Positions 1 to 10,556 of a stretch of DNA of 64,000 nt are shown in pieces. The stretch is from Macrotrachela quadricornifera (lineage: Eukaryota > Rotifera > Eurotatoria > Philodinida > Philodinidae). A program made the translations under genes and the position numbers. Location of the stretch: contig JAJEKB010021159.1 of NCBI GenBank assembly GCA_022393335.1, forward strand, positions 603,262-667,261, given 5' to 3'. The notes beneath the pieces are model-generated. The model was not told where the DNA came from. It made no database searches and was given only the letters and a program-made list of their open reading frames with translations. How positions within the stretch are numbered: position 1 is the first letter of the stretch; every line of letters starts with the position of its first letter.

Positions 1-253
1 CCAATATTATTAGCACCAAGATCAAGTGTTTTGATGTTCTGCAATCAAAATGATCAAGAAAAATATGAGATAAAGAAATCATGAGCAAAGAATTCACTTT
101 GCTGTTTATCAATGCATCAGCTAATAGTTTTGCACCTTCATCACCAATACAATTTGAACTAAGATCGAGTGTAATTAGAGACATATTTTCGTTGCAGAAT
201 GCTAATGAGAGATCTTGAATTCTTCTAATACCAATTTTATTGCCATCAATATC
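1..253 (-). CDS. Leucine-rich-repeat protein (NLR/RNase-inhibitor type), partial
   Basis: Two exons of a minus-strand gene are visible and it runs off the left edge. The exon at 253-98 encodes 52 residues. It includes DIDGNKIG, then SLITLDLSSNCIGDEGAKLL, which is the RNase-inhibitor/NLRC3-style repeat pattern LxxLDLSxNxIGDEGAxxLAxAL. A GT-AG intron follows (97-39, 59 bp). The next exon starts NIKTLDLGANNIG and continues past base 1. Both junctions keep the frame in phase 0, as is usual for tandem LRR exons. An AG acceptor (ctgttag) lies at 260-254, so more exons lie upstream. Repeats of this kind form curved scaffolds for protein binding, in cytosolic NLR receptors or regulatory proteins. No NACHT or other effector domain is in the window, so the gene class beyond LRR is unknown. 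A free-standing LRR protein is the main alternative. Confidence 0.65.
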
Positions 254-398
254 CTAACAGACTTGGTAGCAATATGATTAAGTAGACAAAAACAAATCTT
301 AATTTTTTTATTACATTTATTTTATTGTATATATTTACTCTTGGTTTTCTGTTTTATATGGTGGATTATATTGCGGAAAAAAAACAAAGGACAAATGT

Positions 399-1299
399 AA
401 ATGAGGTACTTTTTGCTGTTGAAAAACAACTTCCATTTTTTACAGTTCATTGGGCACCCCTGTAGAGGACCTCAGGACTACCAAAGTTTTTTTTCAGAAT
501 TTTAGCGAATTTAGCATCATCTGATGCGGAAATTTATGTTGTTTTCGAATTTTAAACTGAAATTTTTAAAAAATTTAGCCTTGGTAAAAAAAAAAATATG
601 AAACCCCTTTCTGTAATACGCTTCCATCCCAGTATTTCCACTATCTGACCGTGTTCTCCAATTTTGTTCGTATTTTTGAAGTTATATTTGGAAAGAGCGT
701 GAAAAACTGCATCGATCTATACATGGCATTCATTGGTTAGACACTTCTTTATCCTACCTATATGGTGTTCAATGATCCAAAAGGTGATGTAATCCCAGTA
801 TTTACGGTATTGAATCATGCATTTTTTTTCTTGTTTCTGGAGTCATATTCGGAAAGAGCATGAAAAAGTGCAGCAATCTATATATGTCACTCATTGGTTA
901 GAGATTTTTTGTTGGTTCTTTTGAATATTTGAACATAAAACTGACCAAAACTCGACTTCAGACACCTTTTCTTTTTTATTTCTGATTGGGGAAGCAATTC
1001 TATACATTACTAAATGTATTTCACACTTTCGAATGGTGTCACTAGGTCACTTGTGCTCGATAACTGGCAGTAGGTTTACCATAGCATCCTACAGTGAATC
1101 AAATTTTTTTTACCAAGGCTCAATTTTTTAAAAATTTCAGTTTAAAAGTCGAAAACAACATAAATTTCCGCATCAGATGATGTTAAATTCGCTAAAATTC
1201 TGAAAAAAATTTTTTGATGATCCTGAGGTCCTCTACAGGTGTGCCCAATGAACTGTGAAAAATGGAAGTTGTTTTTCAACAGCAAAAAGTACCTCATTT
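399..1299. mobile_element. 901-bp long-TIR foldback DNA element
   Basis: The element starts aaatgaggtactttttgctg and ends with the inverted complement. Its terminal inverted repeats are about 197 bp each (399-596 and 1103-1299) with only a few mismatches. The interior holds two diverged direct copies of a ~150-bp segment (about 625-745 and 786-907, both containing ggaaagagc.tgaaaaa.tgca). There is no transposase, so it is non-autonomous. No clear target-site duplication was found. Another element of the same length with long TIRs but different sequence sits at 26650-27550. Confidence 0.75.
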
Positions 1300-1943
1300 C
1301 ACTCAGAATTTAATGCTGATTCCAAATCTATAATTCATTTTGAGAAATTTTTTGGGTGAGAAAATAGTCTTACCGCCATTTGTCCTTTATATGATAAACG
1401 AAATGAAATTCTTTGAAGCAATTTCTTTTTTTTTAAATTCTAAAAACGTCTAATATTGATTTGATACAATAAGAGTTTGTTGTTTTGAAAGTTTTTTGAT
1501 ATATTAACAAAATAAAGTTTTCAAAATTCTAGAAAACAGACAGTTTAATTTATTAATTTTTAAAACTATTATCATGAACTTTTTGTAACAGATTAATATT
1601 GTATAATTAAAAGAAAAAATAAAGATATATTTGTTAATATAAAATGGATAGTATAGATATGAATTGTGTCTACACTGTTTAAAACTGCTTGTGATAGGTC
1701 TTATCATATCAGTATCGATGAGAGAAGCAAAACCATCATCGTTATCTTCCACCTATATGTATCACATTTCATTATATATATTAAGCAAAACTCTTTATTT
1801 TTTTCTTCACTTTCACAAGTTTGTTCTTCCCATTTGTGACATTTTATTAGACAAAGCAACTAATTTATATCAACTACGTAAGTAGAAAATAAAATAAAGT
1901 TTGAAATATACGTTATTATTTCCTACATTTATAAAATGTAGTA

Positions 1944-2831
1944 ATGGCAAAAAAAGTTAATTATGAAATTAGCCGTCGTTTTCTTGATGCAAACGAAGAG
2001 CCTACTCAACAACTAAAGCCTATCGAAGGCTATGAAAAGAAACTGTTGGTATCTCTCGAAGAATCTGTGAAATATATTAAAGATTTAGTGAATAGTGAAC
2101 AAATGGCAGATTCACAAGGCAGCATACAAATAAAACAATTAGTGGGTGATGAACATATAAAAAAATTAGCAAACGATCTTGACAGGAATATATGGTTGGC
2201 AAAACTCAGCTCAAACGAATCGAAGGATAATCTCACCCAAGATGAGTCGGCTGCCATTCGTCTTTATACAATGCAGTGGCAAAATTCAGATAGTAGTTTG
2301 TACACTGTTCTTAATAAAATTCTTCGCTCAGAGAATCGTGATATTCTCAAGCCATGGTTCTCGTATCTTAAACTTATTCTTACTGCATTATTTAAATTGC
2401 CATCAAAAAAAGGAATAATTTGGCGAGGTATTCGTGGAACTGTTAGTAATGAATATCAAGAATATAAAATCTGGTGGGGCTTCAGTTCCTGCACTGAATC
2501 AGAGGTTGTAAGAGATCGATTTCTTGGGAACTCTGGTCAACGTACCATATTTAAGATAAATTGTATAAATGGCAAAGCTATTCGGCATCATTCTGCGTTC
2601 GCGGATGAAGAAGAAGTTCTTCTAATGCCTGGTACTTATCTTCGGGTAATAGACAAGATCACTTCAGCAGATGGTTTATGCACTATTCACTTACAAGAAA
2701 CAACTGCTCCATACGAACTGTTAAAACCTCCATTCAGTTCACAGGGTAAGAAATTTAATTTAATATCTCAGAAAGTTTTTACCTTCGAGGCATTATGTTC
2801 TATTGCGGGTAAAAATTGGTCAAAAAAATGA
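1944..2831 (+). CDS. NAD(+)--protein-arginine ADP-ribosyltransferase (ART/ecto-ART fold)
   Basis: Single-exon ORF of 295 aa. It should transfer ADP-ribose from NAD+ to arginine on target proteins. The R-S-E signature can be read in order: Arg in IIWRGIRG (about residues 157-164), the STS-like segment WWGFSSCTESE (about 176-186), and the catalytic E-x-E in FADEEEVLLMPG (about 219-230). The N-terminal region RRFLDANEEPTQQLKPIEGY and the linker LTQDESAAIRLYTMQW match the layout of the ART family that is heavily amplified in bdelloid rotifers (family knowledge). No signal peptide or membrane segment is obvious, so a cytosolic site is likely. The ATG at 1944 gives the N-terminus expected for the family. 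Neighbours are an LRR gene (other strand) and a kinase exon downstream. The reading frame is intact and there is no sign of decay. Substrate and regulation are unknown. Confidence 0.9.
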   Translation: MAKKVNYEISRRFLDANEEPTQQLKPIEGYEKKLLVSLEESVKYIKDLVNSEQMADSQGSIQIKQLVGDEHIKKLANDLDRNIWLAKLSSNESKDNLTQDESAAIRLYTMQWQNSDSSLYTVLNKILRSENRDILKPWFSYLKLILTALFKLPSKKGIIWRGIRGTVSNEYQEYKIWWGFSSCTESEVVRDRFLGNSGQRTIFKINCINGKAIRHHSAFADEEEVLLMPGTYLRVIDKITSADGLCTIHLQETTAPYELLKPPFSSQGKKFNLISQKVFTFEALCSIAGKNWSKK

Positions 2832-2973
2832 CCTTTACAAATAAACTCCATGTTTGGAGCTAACTTGTCTATCCATGTTTTACCCTCAAGTTTTTGGTCC
2901 ATATTTTATGATATGTGATAGAAACGCTGTATAACAAGTAATAATCAAAAAACTACTGTCTGTCTCTAAATAG

Positions 2974-3003
2974 AGGGTGTGAGGGTGAGGGTGAGGGTGG
3001 GTG
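2974..3003 (+). repeat. (GTGAGG)n short G-rich tandem repeat, telomere-like / G4 motif
   Basis: About 30 bp of GGG runs spaced by TGTGA, TGA, TGA and T: five GGG runs in all, enough for a G-quadruplex on the plus strand. The unit resembles the G-rich hexamers used as bdelloid telomere repeats. It lies 140 bp after the ADP-ribosyltransferase stop codon. It could equally be a simple microsatellite. Confidence 0.5.
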
Positions 3004-3515
3004 ATAAATCAGTATAAATGATGCTATAACACTCAGCATAGTCGAAAGCCTATTATTCGTTGATTTGAGCATCTAAAAAGTTGATAAAGGAGCACTGAAT
3101 AGGTTAAAAATCAAGCATCTCAGGGCATTCAGTGTATGAGACCTAGCATCTCATAGGAAAGTCAGAAAAAGGTCAGGTTGGTTTTGTTCGGTAGAAAAAA
3201 GTAGGCCTATAAACTGGCATCCTCAGAATCAAAACAGTAATGGAAAATTTGACAACCACAATTTTGTAAAAATCTTCATTTCTAACAAAAAAGGGGGCAA
3301 GGGGGAACTCGAGTTTAGGTGTTTCAATGTTCCTAATATATCTCTTTCCAATCGTGAAAACCACAGGTCTTTATCTTGTTTCTATCAAGAGTTATTCAAA
3401 AAGCCATGAGGTGCCTTCTATTATGAAACAGATGGTAGTTGTATTGAACAAAATTACTAGCAATTCATTTAGCTATCGACATTGTTAACATCTTTCATTT
3501 GCCTTTTTATTTTAG

Positions 3516-4387
3516 TCGATCTGGGCAACTCAATACTACAAATATTAGACAGCAATCTCAAACTTAATGAAAAAATTGGTTCTGGAGGTTTTGGTACAGT
3601 TTATCGGGCTACATGGTTAATAAATGATGATGTAGTTGCTGTAAAAAAAATACTTCCTATTCATTTAAACAAGGAAACTGAGCAAACATTTTTCAATGAG
3701 CTGTCAGTATTGAATCGTATTCGTTATCATCATATTGTCACTTATTATGGTGCATGCTTGGAGAAAGGAAAGTATGCATTGGTTATGGAATACACATCAT
3801 TAGAATCATTGCATAAGATGCTACATCAACAGAAGGTAGAAACATCGTGGCCCGAAAGGTTGTCTATTGCTTTTCAAGCAGCTAAAGGAATCAATTTTTT
3901 ACATCAGTGTCAACCTCAAATCTTACATCGTGACATCAAATCATTGAACTTTTTGTTAGAAAAACATAATGAAGGATATTCAGTCAAAATTTGTGATTTT
4001 GGTTTGGCTGAAACACGAAATGAAATAACACGTCAGACAAAAGGCAATACTATTATGGCTTTTACATTACCATGGAGTGCTCCTGAAATATTGTGTTCAA
4101 AACCTTATACAGATAAGAGTGATATTTACAGTTTGAGTATAGTTTATTGGGAGCTAGCTACATACAAAAAGCCTTACGAAGATCATCATAATGACAATAT
4201 TCGGGCATTCGTGATTGCTGGCGAACGTTTGGAAATACCAGATACTACACCTTTGAATTTTCGTACAATCATTAAGCAATGCTGGGCACATAATCCAGGT
4301 GACCGACCTTCAAGTTCTCGTCTGATTGAAATAATTAAAGATTGTAGCCAAAAGCAAAGTGAGTCTCATACTTCTCCTTTTTTATAA
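3516..4387 (+). CDS. TKL-type protein kinase domain exon (RIPK/MLK-like), partial gene
   Basis: Complete kinase domain in one open frame. The glycine loop is IGSGGFGTVYRA, the ATP lysine is in VAVKKI, the catalytic loop HRDIKSLNFLL carries Asp, Lys and Asn, the metal site is DFG, and the substrate-loop anchor reads SAPE in place of APE. DKSDIYSLSIVYWEL and CWAHNPGDRPSS complete the C-lobe. The catalytic set is intact, so it should be active on Ser/Thr, and the loop style fits tyrosine-kinase-like kinases (RIPK, MLK). The frame runs upstream to 3482, but 3511-3515 (tttag) is a good acceptor, and the residues before it look intronic. A strong donor, AAA|gtgagt at 4358/4359, shows that the ORF end at 4387 is probably read-through and that a further exon follows. 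Neither the flanking exons nor any regulatory domain was recognised. Confidence 0.82.
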
Positions 4388-5690
4388 AATCTCACAATTT
4401 GAAGATGAACATGTCGACACCTAATTGTTATACGGACAAATTCTACTTTACTAAAGAAGCAGAAAAAAATGTCACCTGATAAGACTAGAATTTCAACACT
4501 TACTAACAGTATTTTTAAATTGTATCAGTGTGAAGGATGCAAAAAAAGAGTAGTCGAAACTATATTCCTAACTGGAAGATATTTTATGTTCTGAGTTCTG
4601 GTGTTTAGAGCTTTATCGATGGAATATCGAACCATGTCAGCAACAATGCCATGACAAGGACTGAAGCAGTTCAGAATTTTTTTGAGTCATTTCACTACTA
4701 TTCGATATTTAATCATTTCACAAGGTTAGACTATTTACACATATTCATTATTATTCGATTTTATTTGGAGAAGACTTATCTAAGTTAACTGTTCATTTTA
4801 TTACTTACCGCGACTAAGTTTTCATGTACTATCCAATGTATGAAATTGATTTTTTAGTTGGAAATATAAAATCATCATAACCCAACCCTTCAAATATTAA
4901 AATATCAAATTAAGGCATTTAATAAGGACAAATTCAACGAAAGTATTCGTATTGAGTGAAAATAATGAAAATAGTTCAATTTTCTGCGAAACATAAGAGA
5001 ATTTATATCATCATTAGTAGATCAATGAACTATAAAAGAAATGTGTTCATTATCTATCAAAGTTGAGAGTGATATATGGTTTAAGAATATCCCGAGTAGA
5101 AAAGAAAAAAATTATTCTTTAGAAGGATTAGCCACACAAAATGAGGAAAAGCTTATGCAAAGAGATATTGACGGAAGATTGCACATAATATATTACGACG
5201 TAATTTCAATCATTTCAGTTTTCCTAATGATCTTCGAATAATTCTTATAGTTTTTTTGACTGTCGATTTCAATTACAGCCTATCTACAATGCAAATACTT
5301 CTCTTATTGCTTTCTAACGTTGACTAAAAGGAACCATGTATTTATATGCACAAATAATATGGAATTGTACTGATTTTTTACTATATTTTGACATTTTTAT
5401 CATAATAGCTAGACATTTCAATGAAAACGTAAGAAAAAGTAAGAAAGTGTATTGTATCTTGAACTATAGATTTCATGTCCCTCTATCTAAATCAAAGGTC
5501 AAAATAAAAATTTCATCTGGTTAGCAGGTCATTTTCATGCATTCTTTTCATGTTTTTCGAAGATGACTAGTTTTAAAAGGATTTCGCCTTAGATATTACC
5601 TGAGAAAAAGACGTCCCCTTGTCTCATCTATCGATTGGTAAAACTCGCAGGTCTCTAGCTCGTTCCTGGCTTGAGTTATTCAGAAAACAG
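4388..5690. other. Intergenic, no supported gene
   Basis: AT-rich DNA with only short chance ORFs (60-75 codons, no domain resemblance). The missing last exon of the kinase gene could lie here, but I cannot point to it. Confidence 0.4.
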
Positions 5691-6655
5691 CGAGAGCAGT
5701 CATCCTATTCCCAAAAGTTACACATTCCTGCAATCGCTTGCACTTCCAAGCTCGATATCACTCGATGCAGGAATTTCTTTCAATCTATCTGTATCAAAAT
5801 CATGCAATTTCTGCATTTCCTGCATTTCCTGCGATTGCATATTTAGATTGATTAACTTAAAGATCAGCCTAGAGATCTACCGAATTGCACTCGGAATTCC
5901 TGCAATTCCTGCATTTCCTGCAGTTGCACATTTACGTTTACTAACTGAGCGATAAGCCTAGGGATCTATTGAATTGCACACGGAATTCCTGCAATTCCTG
6001 CATTTGTTACACATTCCTGCATTTCCTGCAATTGCATATTCAGATTGATTAACTTAAATATGAGCCTAGGGATGTATTGAATTGCACACGGAATTCCTGC
6101 GAAATCCGGAGCTGCTCAATATATTGATGCTTCGTTGACTTGACATGAGTCAATATCAATGTGCAACTGCAGGAAATGCAGGAATTCCGTATGCAATTCG
6201 TTAGATCTCCAGGCTCATCCTTCAGTTAGTCAACATAAATGTGCAATAGCAGGAATGTGCAGGAATTCCGTGTAGAATTCGTTAGATCTCCAGGCTCATC
6301 CTTCAGTTAGTCAACATAAATGTGCAACTGCAGGAAATGCAGGAATTGCAGAAAGTGCATGAATTCCGAGTGCATTTTGATAGATCTCTAGGCTAATCGT
6401 CAAGTTAATCAATCTAAATATGCAATTGCAGAAATTGCAGGAATTCCGTGTGCAATTCGTTAGATCTCCAGGCTCATCTTTTATATAGTCAACATAAATG
6501 TGCAATTGCAGGAAATGCAGGAATGTGCAGCAATTGCAGGAATTCCGTGTGCAATTCAGTAGATTCCTAAACTGATCCTTTAGTTAGTATATATATATAT
6601 AGATATGTAATTGCAGGAAGTGCAGCAATGTGCTACTTTTGGAAATAGGAAGCAT
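5690..6655. repeat. Inverted array of a GCAGGAATTCC-rich tandem repeat (palindromic satellite block)
   Basis: The left half (about 5720-6110) has about three to four units carrying attcctgcaattcctgcatt plus a TGAATTGCACACGGAATTCC core. The right half (about 6160-6620) has about five units of 77-107 bp in the opposite orientation, with gcaggaattccgtgtgcaat and TTAGATCTCCAGGCTCATCC. The outer ends also match in inverse: cctattcccaaaagt near 5705 against acttttggaaatagg near 6637. The centre lies near 6110-6160. No ORF is convincing. Confidence 0.75.
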
Positions 6656-6814
6656 CCTCAACAGCGACGGATATTCTATTTTGAAACGGATAGTAGATAT
6701 CAAATTTTAAAAGATAATCCAGAAATTGTAATATAATACATTAGCAGAAACATTGACTATGATGTTTCCCAACGAAAAAGCGACTTATGCACACGCCAGA
6801 ATAAAAGAGTGATG

Positions 6815-8440
6815 GGTACAAGCTCAATAACTCGACAACTGAAACAGTTAATGACCTGCAGCTTTTAGCAATTGAAAAAAGAGATCATGAGATGGTTTTT
6901 TACAAATACTGTATAAGACGAAATCATTCTGAACATTGTCATTCATGAAAATCTTCTCTAAGAGAATCCAGAGAAACAGTATCACAATACTATGATTTTT
7001 TTTTATTATGATATTCATATCAGATAAAAAATGTCAGATCTATACTCCTATATTAAGTTCAAGTAATTAGTTTCTCATTTTCTTATCTTGATTAAACTAT
7101 ATTGAACTTCTCATGCTCTATAATAATAAATATTACTCTGAATTGAAAACAATGATTATCACATGATCATCGAGGATATATTCAGAAATTATATGCTTTA
7201 GTAAAGCAATGAGTTAGTTGATGAAGGATTATATATATTGAAGCTTCAAAATGTGTTTTATAAACCTTTATTCAAAAAGAAAAAAAATAAAGAATATAGA
7301 ATATGAAAGGGAAAAAAGTAATTATTAAATTCTAGAAATATTTCTAGATTTTCTACATATCGAAGCTACATGATTATTTACATATGATAATGACATTTTT
7401 ACATGAAGATACATAACTGAATATACTTCAGCATTCTGATTGAATATTCCATTGTTATATTGAGTGCTACGAATTATATATAGAAGGTGTTCGAAAAGTC
7501 ACTATAGAAAAAAAAGAAATTGAATATTGTTACTGCATTTTCATCAAATGAGCCAATTTTTCTCTAATACTAGAGGAATGTTCGCAGTTTTTATGCATCA
7601 AGAAAAGTTTACTAATACTGTTTTAAGCTGTTAATTTTTATTTCAATACAAAAATTTATCCTTTGTATCAAGGGGTAACAGCAGGTTTTGGAATTTCTGT
7701 AATATGTGACCCGTTTGATACCATTCCAGACTATTCTCAATTATTTTTTATACTGACTTTTCGAACATCTTGTATATGTAATATGTAGCACCCAATGTGA
7801 CAATGGAATATTCAATCAGAATGTTGAAGTATATTTAGTTATGTATCTTCATGTAAAAATGTCATTATCATATGTAAATAATCATGTAGCTTCGATATGT
7901 AGAAAATCTAGAAATATTTCTAGAATTTAATAATTACTTTTTTCCCTTTCATATTCTATATTCTTTATTTTTTTTCTTTTTGAATGAAGGTTTTTAAAAG
8001 ACATTTTGAAACTTCAATATATATAATCCTTCATCAACTAACTCATTGCTTTACTAAAGCATGTGATTTCTGAATATATCCTCGATGATCATGTGATAAT
8101 CATTGTTTTCAATTCAGAGTAATATTTATTATTATAGAGCATGAGAAGTTCAATATAGTTTAATCAAGATAAGAAAATGAGAAACTAATTACTTGAACTT
8201 AATATAGGAGTATAGATCTGACATTTTTTATCTGATATGAATATCATAATAAAAAAAAATCATAGTATTGTGATACTGTTTCTCTGGATTCTCTTAGAGA
8301 AGATTTTCATGAATGACAATGTTCAGAATGATTTCGTCTTATACAGTATTTGTAAAAAACCATCTCATGATCTCTTTTTTCAATTGCTAAAAGCTGCAGG
8401 TCATTAACTGTTTCAGTTGTCGAGTTATTGAGCTTATACC
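6815..8440. mobile_element. 1.6-kb near-perfect palindrome with 668-bp arms
   Basis: Bases 6815-7482 reappear in reverse complement at 7773-8440. Side-by-side reading gives roughly 95-97 percent identity, with arms of equal length. The outer edge reads agctcaataactcgacaact on the left and its complement on the right. The arms meet a 290-bp spacer that is itself a MITE (7483-7772). There is no coding sequence. It could be a foldback transposon or a local inverted duplication. Confidence 0.8.
7483..7772. mobile_element. mariner-like MITE at the palindrome centre
   Basis: The left end GAAGGTGTTCGAAAAGTCA and right end TGACTTTTCGAACATCTTG (inner letters vary) form ~24-bp TIRs with four mismatches. 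TA lies on both sides (7481-7482, 7773-7774), as expected for Tc1/mariner-type insertion. The interior has no transposase. The 199-bp element at 61571-61769 has a similar start (AAGGGTGTT) and the same TATA flank. Confidence 0.65.
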
Positions 8441-9184
8441 TATCTGTCTTCAATTCTGAGACAGACATTAGTCACTAGTTAGAGATATGTACAGAATAAT
8501 AGCCTCTTGGAAACATATCTCATCTACTCGCTGCGGCTCCCAATATACCCTCAACAACGACTTCCTAGCCATTACGAAAAGATTAGAAAGACGAATTAGA
8601 AGATCTTTGATGTATGTCTCGACATAGAGAGCATCCTGATAGACAAGTGAACCGACAAACTATCTGGAGGTAATGTGCCCAGATTGTTTCATAACTGTGT
8701 GACACTGTAGTACGAATATGGTACTTTTAAAGTACGTGACGGACAACATAACTATCTGACTATGTGGGTCTTGTCTATAAAATAATATACAAATTGCGAA
8801 GCAGTAGTACATATTATTATAAGATGCGTTAACTAACAACAATGATCATAAAAGAGAAAATTTATTCACTAATATTTAAAAAAACAACGATCTAGTTGGA
8901 TGAAAATATATTGCAAGAATCATGGAAAGTCATTATCTAAAAGAATGAATGATTAAAATCTCGTGCTGTTAAATTGGATCAAATCATTAAGACAAATGAA
9001 TAGCAGCTTTTTTTTATCTCGAAGAAATAATCCAAAGCATGGGAATTTAATAATGATAATTTATTTGTATTTGTGAAAGTGATCATTTCTTCCTTCTTTT
9101 AGTTGAGCATCGTCTTTTCGTGAAACCAAGTCTCTATAGTTACAGGATAATGCAAAAGTGTTGATTTGTCTTATGAAAAATGCT
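8441..9184. other. Intergenic, nothing recognised
   Basis: AT-rich sequence between two inverted-repeat structures. Only short ORFs without features are present. Confidence 0.4.
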
Positions 9185-9945
9185 TGTTCTTCCTTATTAC
9201 GAATCTAAAAACCCTCAAAATGGGACGTCTTATCTTTGGTAACTAGACGAATATTACTCTAAATTTTCGGATCTCTAGTCTTTATTATAGGAGAACTATA
9301 TAGAGTCGTATGATGCAGCAGATCTTTTTTTATCATGTCCCAAAAAAGTTTTAAAAACCTTATTCATAAAAACATCTAGAATAATTCATTTTCACTATTA
9401 ATAACTGTATTAGAGAAAATAGATGAGATTTTCATAAATGTATTAAATTCGAAGAATAATCTGATAAAATGGCCAATATCTGGCTAATTCAATACATCTG
9501 GAATTATATTAAATAAAAGTTAGGATGGAAAAAACTTAGAAATCTCAAACAAAAAAATTTTAAAAATCTGGTACAGCATCAGTCCACAAATATGTTCAAA
9601 TTTGATAGACTCAATACCAAGAAGATTACAATATGTAACAGATAAAAAAATGTCATTTAATCAATGAGAAAGATTATTACAACATGAAAATGTAAAATAA
9701 TCTATTAGCTGTTATTTGTACTAATAATGAAAGTTAAGTATTCTAGATATTTCTTACGAATAAATTTTTTTGAACCTTTTAGGATCAGAAAAAAAAATGT
9801 GCGACATCATACGACTCTGAATAATTCTCCTATAATAAGGATTAGAGGTCTGAAAATTTACAGTGGTATTCATCTAGTTATAAAGGATTAGACATCCTAT
9901 TTTGAGCGTTTTTTGACTTTTGATAAGGAAGAACGATCAAGACTT
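9185..9945. mobile_element. Diverged inverted-repeat element
   Basis: About 180 bp at 9185-9365 pairs with the reverse complement of about 9770-9945. Shared anchors are gttcttccttat, ctttattataggagaa and agagtcgtatgatg. The arms are visibly more diverged than those at 6815-8440, so the insertion is older. The interior carries no coding sequence. Confidence 0.6.
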
Positions 9946-10218
9946 TGGGACATTCTATATTTCATACTTGAATATATCCATCGTAACGTATATCATTGTT
10001 GATCCATCATGAATTCGGCATCGAGAATTACACAAACCATAAATGTACTAAAGAAAATCGAGTCTCATAGTATTTTTCAGGCTACTATTTTATACAATAC
10101 AGTAATTATATGCGTTTCTAATAAGCCATTTAATTCGAAGGGAGCTAGAGCCATTATTTCATCTAGATATGCACAATAAGAATTCAAAAAAAAATCATAT
10201 TATTCTACTCATCTTTAG

Positions 10219-10556
10219 ACCCACTTAATATAACACAATCTTTAACTGGTACAAATGTATATCTTGGCCAAAATGGCATACTATCTATCACATGTGATGC
10301 ATTCCCAAAACCAAAAGTTACATGGTTAGTATTCCACTTGCTATGATATTAAACGGAAACCGTAAATCGTTTCTTTTGATTAGGTTCTTCAACAATAACA
10401 AATTGAAAAACTCAGCCAAATATGTTATCGAATCAAAACAAAATGTCTTCACCCTCACTGTGAACAAATGTGATTATTCTGATGTTGGCACATATCGTGT
10501 ACAAATCGATAATGGTATTGATAAAACTGAACAAACGGCTAACCTCAATGATAGAC
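10219..10556 (+). CDS. Immunoglobulin-like (I-set) domain, two exons of an incomplete gene
   Basis: Exon 10219-10324 follows acceptor atctttag. The intron is 10325-10383 (59 bp, gttagt...gattag), and exon 10384-10556 ends at donor gtaagt. Spliced, this gives 93 codons covering one Ig fold: ITCDAFPKPKVTW (B-strand Cys and core Trp), then KYVIESKQNVFTLTVNKCDYSDVGTYRVQIDN. The DxGxY motif is present, but the F-strand Cys is replaced by Val, so there is no canonical disulfide. This occurs in titin/twitchin-type and some receptor Ig domains. Both outer junctions are phase 1, so the module is symmetric and shuffleable. No adjacent Ig exon was identified. It may be one domain of a larger surface or muscle protein, or an isolated remnant. 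Confidence 0.7.

Noticed and set aside
1664..1885. ORFs on both strands before the ADP-ribosyltransferase
   Set aside because: Low-complexity AT-rich composition, no domain, likely chance.
3482..3515. MLTSFICLFILV as the kinase N-terminus or signal peptide
   Set aside because: The stretch ends in a polypyrimidine-rich tttag acceptor and is better read as intron.
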